From assembly GCF_902833645.1 (NCBI RefSeq), contig NZ_CADFGE010000003.1:62001-126000 (forward strand): a stretch of DNA of 64,000 nt, written 5' to 3'. The notes beneath the pieces were generated by a model. The model was not told the origin of the DNA and made no database searches. It saw only the letters and a list, made by a program, of their open reading frames with translations. This stretch comes from Paraburkholderia fungorum (GTDB lineage: Bacteria; Pseudomonadota; Gammaproteobacteria; Burkholderiales; Burkholderiaceae). Positions 61,072-64,000 of the stretch are shown piece after piece. Positions within the stretch are counted from its first letter, which is position 1; the number at the start of each line of letters is the position of its first letter. The translations under genes were made by a program, and so were the position numbers.

Positions 61072-61127
61072 CAACGGGCACGATTGCCGCCTCAACACTT
61101 TGACGTTTTGAAGTTTCAATGCCCTGC

Positions 61128-61158
61128 TTGACCCTCACGCAACGTCAGGTTTTAGTCT
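61128..61158 (+). promoter_or_regulatory. MerR-type promoter of the TipAS regulator
   Basis: TTGACC (61128-61133) and TAGTCT (61153-61158) are 19 bp apart. The imperfect inverted repeat CCTCACG-CAA-CGTCAGG sits in the spacer. The long spacer with a dyad is the hallmark of MerR-family autoregulated promoters. It lies 31 bp before ATG 61190. Confidence 0.7.
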
Positions 61159-61189
61159 CCATGCAGGCATGAAGAAAGGAGCAATTTCG

Positions 61190-62209
61190 ATGCTGCTGAA
61201 AGTAGGTGAACTAGCCAGGCGATCCGGCATTACGGTACGCACGCTTCATCACTACGACGCAATCGGCTTGCTCACGCCTTCTGCCCGCTCCGATTCGGGC
61301 TACCGGCTCTACAACCGCGACGACATCGCCAGGCTGCACCAGATTCAGGCGATGCGGCGGCTGGGCCTGTCGCTGGCCGACATCGGAGCCTTGCTGGCCA
61401 GACCGGACTCCTCCCTCGCTTCGATTGTCGAGCAGCAGATCGCAGCGCTGACTCGACAGATCGATCGGGCAACCGACCTGCGCGACAGGCTTCATCGTTT
61501 GCGCGGGCAGTTGATGACGGGAGAAGAACCCGATCTTGCCGACTGGCTAACCACGTTGGAGTTGATGACCATGCAAGATAAATATCTTACGCAGGAAGAG
61601 CAGAACCAGCTTCGTTCGAACAAGAGCGCCGGGGCGGCCGACTGGCCGGCATTGATTCAGGCGGTGCACGCGCTGATGGATCGCAACGCGCCTGTCGAAA
61701 GCAACGAGGCCCAGGCGTTGGCGCAGCGCTGGACCTCGCTGGTGGCCGATTACACCGGCGGCGACCCGGGTCTGCTGTCGAAGCTCGACACCATGCATCG
61801 CAATGAACCGTCGCTGCAGGTGAAAAGCGGTATTACGACTGAGCTGATGGCGTATATGACGCGCGCTATCAGGCACTCGAAGTTCGCGCTATATGCAAAA
61901 TACCTGTCACCGCAGGAACTGCAACGCATGCGTAACAGAGACGAGCGTTACGTCTCCGAATGGCCGGGTCTCGTCGCGGAAATCCGGCGCGCCATGGAAA
62001 GCGGCAAAACCGCTCACGAGCCATCGGTTCAAAAGCTAGCGCTGCGCTGGATGGACCTGCTTAACGATTATGTCGGCCCGGACCCGGAAACTCACCGGAA
62101 ACTGCACGCTGCCTACGAGAACGAACCCGCGATCCTGTCGGGCACGGGAATCGATCAGGCCATGCTCGCCTATCTTCGCGATGCGCTGGAGATCGCGCAG
62201 CCGCATTGA
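61190..62209 (+). CDS. MerR-family regulator with two TipAS-type ligand domains
   Basis: This 339-aa protein has an N-terminal MerR HTH (LLKVGELARRSGITVRTLHHYDAIGLL, then YRLYNRDDIARLHQIQAMRRLGLSL) and a dimerisation coiled coil. Then come two successive TipAS-like all-alpha domains: WPALIQAVHALMDRNAPVESNEAQALAQRW and WPGLVAEIRRAMESGKTAHEPSVQKLALRW are homologous starts, and DPGLLSKLDTMHRNEP matches DPETHRKLHAAYENEP. AAGGAG fixes ATG 61190. It probably responds to bulky organic ligands and not copper. Duplicated TipAS is uncommon. Confidence 0.86.
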   Translation: MLLKVGELARRSGITVRTLHHYDAIGLLTPSARSDSGYRLYNRDDIARLHQIQAMRRLGLSLADIGALLARPDSSLASIVEQQIAALTRQIDRATDLRDRLHRLRGQLMTGEEPDLADWLTTLELMTMQDKYLTQEEQNQLRSNKSAGAADWPALIQAVHALMDRNAPVESNEAQALAQRWTSLVADYTGGDPGLLSKLDTMHRNEPSLQVKSGITTELMAYMTRAIRHSKFALYAKYLSPQELQRMRNRDERYVSEWPGLVAEIRRAMESGKTAHEPSVQKLALRWMDLLNDYVGPDPETHRKLHAAYENEPAILSGTGIDQAMLAYLRDALEIAQPH

Positions 62210-62378
62210 GGTGGTGTGGTGTAGCGCCACCGGTTGTGGGATGGCCTGCAACGTAGGGCGCGTGATTGGTTCGGTTTTCCCATTCGGTGTGAGGTAGTTA
62301 AGCACGGGGTGCCTGTCGCTGGGACGATCCATTCCCTTGGTAGCAGACACACCGTTCGCACCGAGCCAACCGGGTCGC

Positions 62379-64000
62379 TCAGAGCGCCCCCTGCGCGGCC
62401 AGCCCCGCCGGCTCGCCGAACTGCAGGGCCGCAAGCTGGGCATAAAGCGGCGAGCTCAGCAGAAGCTCGGCGTGCCGCCCCTGCGCGACGATGCGGCTTT
62501 GTTCCAGCACGACAATGCGGTCAGCCTGCTGCACGGTCGCGAGACGGTGCGCGATGACCAGCGTGGTGCGGTTCTGCGCGGCATTGTCGAGAGCCTTCTG
62601 GACCAGCCGCTCGCTGGCGGCATCGAGCGCGCTGGTTGCTTCGTCGAGCAGCAGGATGGGCGGATTCTTCAGGATCGCGCGTGCGATCGCAATGCGTTGG
62701 CGCTGTCCACCCGACAGTCGCACGCCACGCTCGCCGAGAAAAGTATCGTAGCCTTGCGGCAATTCTTCGATGAAACCGGCCGCGGCGGCCATATCGGCAG
62801 CCCGCTGCACTTGCGCCAGGGTGGCATCCGGCGCGCCGTAACGGATGTTGTCGAGCACGCTCCCCGAAAAGATCACCGATTCCTGCAACACCACGCCGAT
62901 TTCTTTGCGCAATTCGACGAGCGGCACGTCACGCGTCGCGACGCCGTTGATCAGAATGCTGCCGGACTGCGGATCGTAAAAGCGCAACAGCAGTTGAAAC
63001 AACGTCGTCTTGCCGGCCCCGGACGGCCCGACCAGCGCGACGTGCTCACCCGGACGAACATCGAGAGACAGTGCGGAAAGCGCGGCAATGCCAGGACGCG
63101 ACGGGTACGAGAAACTGACGTTGTCGAAGCGGATGCCCTCGCCGCGCGCCGGCAGTGCAACCGTGGTCCCGGCCTCCTGCACCGGCGAGCGCGCCGCCAG
63201 CAGTTGCAGCAGACGCTCGGTGGCGCCGGCGGCGCGCTGCAGATCGCCCCATACCTCGGCGACCGCTCCCACGGCGCCGGCCGTGAACACCGCGTAGAGA
63301 ATGAACTGGGACAACTGGCCCGCCGTCATGCGCCCGGCCAGCACGGCCTGCGCCCCGAGCCACAGCACGAACACGATGGCGGTGAACACCAGCACGATCA
63401 CCACGGCGGTCAGCCACGCGCGTGCGCGAATGCGCGTGAGCGCGGTCTCAAAGGCTGCCTCCACCGCGCCGGCAAAACGCCGTGTCTCGAAGGGCTCCTG
63501 CGTATAGGACTGCACGGTCGGCATCGCATTGAGCACCTCGCCCGCCAGCGCGCTCGTGTTCGCGATCTTGTCCTGGCTCGCGCGCGAAAGCCGCCGCACG
63601 CGCCGGCCGAAGATCACGATGGGCGCGACCACCACGATCAGCGTCGCGATGATGTAACCGGACAGCACCGGGCTCGTCACCGCCAGCATCGTCAGGCCGC
63701 CGGTCAGCAGAAAGAAGTTGCGCAGCCCCATCGACAGGCTGGTGCCCACCACCGTCTGGATCAAGGTGGTGTCCGCGGTGAGTCGTGACAGCACCTCGCC
63801 GGTCTGCGTGGTCTCGAAGAACTGCGGACTCATCCCCAGCACGTGGTTATAGACTGCACGCCGCAAGTCCGCCGTAACCCGCTCGCCCAACCACGACACG
63901 AGATAAAAACGTGCCGCGGTGGCGCCGGCAAGTACCAGCGAAACGACGAAGAGCGCGAAGAAATAGCGATCGATGTGCGCCCGCTCGCCGCTCGCGAAAC
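62379..64000 (-). CDS. ABC exporter, fused permease-ATPase (MsbA/lipid or drug type), 5' end outside
   Basis: The C-terminal ~540 aa are visible. The membrane domain has [36 protein letters not shown]. The ATPase has Walker [11 protein letters not shown]-loop [12 protein letters not shown], signature RLSGGQRQR, Walker [13 protein letters not shown] and H-loop IAHRL. The frame stays open to the right window edge (upstream ...[21 protein letters not shown]), so the start is beyond 64000. The '[12 protein letters not shown]' group resembles half-size lipid A/multidrug exporters. The 169 bp between this stop and the MerR gene (62210-62378) hold no gene. Confidence 0.9.
   Translation of the reverse strand, partial: FASGERAHIDRYFFALFVVSLVLAGATAARFYLVSWLGERVTADLRRAVYNHVLGMSPQFFETTQTGEVLSRLTADTTLIQTVVGTSLSMGLRNFFLLTGGLTMLAVTSPVLSGYIIATLIVVVAPIVIFGRRVRRLSRASQDKIANTSALAGEVLNAMPTVQSYTQEPFETRRFAGAVEAAFETALTRIRARAWLTAVVIVLVFTAIVFVLWLGAQAVLAGRMTAGQLSQFILYAVFTAGAVGAVAEVWGDLQRAAGATERLLQLLAARSPVQEAGTTVALPARGEGIRFDNVSFSYPSRPGIAALSALSLDVRPGEHVALVGPSGAGKTTLFQLLLRFYDPQSGSILINGVATRDVPLVELRKEIGVVLQESVIFSGSVLDNIRYGAPDATLAQVQRAADMAAAAGFIEELPQGYDTFLGERGVRLSGGQRQRIAIARAILKNPPILLLDEATSALDAASERLVQKALDNAAQNRTTLVIAHRLATVQQADRIVVLEQSRIVAQGRHAELLLSSPLYAQLAALQFGEPAGLAAQGAL

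Noticed and set aside
1..64000. Insertion sequences, integrases, CRISPR arrays, tRNA or rRNA genes
   Set aside because: No transposase/integrase motifs, regularly spaced repeats or cloverleaf/rRNA-like segments were recognised in the reading; a dedicated scan was not possible.

Overview
The window is GC-rich, densely coded chromosomal DNA. Its gene content (Burkholderiales-type steroid genes, kdpFABC, an FtsH paralogue, an OpgC-type membrane protein, many ATGA/TGATG overlaps) points to a Paraburkholderia/Burkholderia-like betaproteobacterium. No rRNA, tRNA, CRISPR array, transposase or integrase was recognised.

Positions 1-33137 are an aerobic steroid-degradation cluster. Reading leftwards on the minus strand it holds: a luciferase-like flavin monooxygenase; a ring A/B block (hsaA/tesA2, kstD, hsaB/tesA1, a second KstD-family dehydrogenase, a 3beta/17beta-HSD, kshB, fadD3); then the extradiol dioxygenase hsaC/tesB and a long ring C/D block (ipdA, ipdB, an enoyl-CoA hydratase, ipdC, echA20, two acyl-CoA dehydrogenase pairs, fadA6, an SDR, ipdF, a MaoC hydratase, a second thiolase) ending in a YCF48-like protein cut by the window edge. 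On the plus strand lie a VOC protein and an operon of alpha/beta-hydrolase, enoyl-CoA hydratase, RibBA-like protein and SDR. A TeiR/TesR-like LuxR regulator lies between them. KshA, HsaD/TesD and TesEFG are not in the window. The order of chemistry is: oxidise the 3/17-hydroxyls, introduce the delta-1/delta-4 bonds, 9alpha-hydroxylate (KshB supplies electrons), open and cleave ring A (HsaAB, HsaC), then CoA-activate (FadD3) and beta-oxidise/hydrolyse rings C and D (Ipd proteins, EchA20, FadA6).

The most notable signal is a 16-bp near-palindrome, TAGTCC-N4-RGACGA in the sense of the downstream gene and usually followed by TGCC. It occurs at six intergenic positions (16056, 25082, 26411, 26540, 28342, 33122), in five with the same polarity toward a gene start and in the sixth fully symmetric. 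It looks like the operator of a steroid regulon. It also links a luciferase-like monooxygenase, a VOC protein and an unknown 96-aa membrane protein to that regulon.

Positions 33300-49650 hold accessory genes: amidase, ABC-2 exporter, tannase-type esterase coupled to an OpgC-like protein, acyltransferase-3, TauE/SafE permease, a degenerate FtsH-type protease region, an AraC regulator whose 3' end overlaps a convergent MFS transporter, an orphan divergent ABC ATPase and a universal stress protein.

Positions 49750-55310 are a potassium operon: a 34-aa membrane peptide, kdpF, kdpA, kdpB, kdpC and kdpE. kdpD is absent, and KdpE lacks one conserved acidic-pocket residue. Positions 55450-62210 hold a glycosyltransferase-like gene and a copper-handling island: multicopper oxidase, TolC-like lipoprotein, two small metal-binding periplasmic proteins, a CopZ-like protein behind a CueR-type operator, a DUF305 protein, and a MerR regulator with two TipAS domains. 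The window ends inside an ABC exporter.
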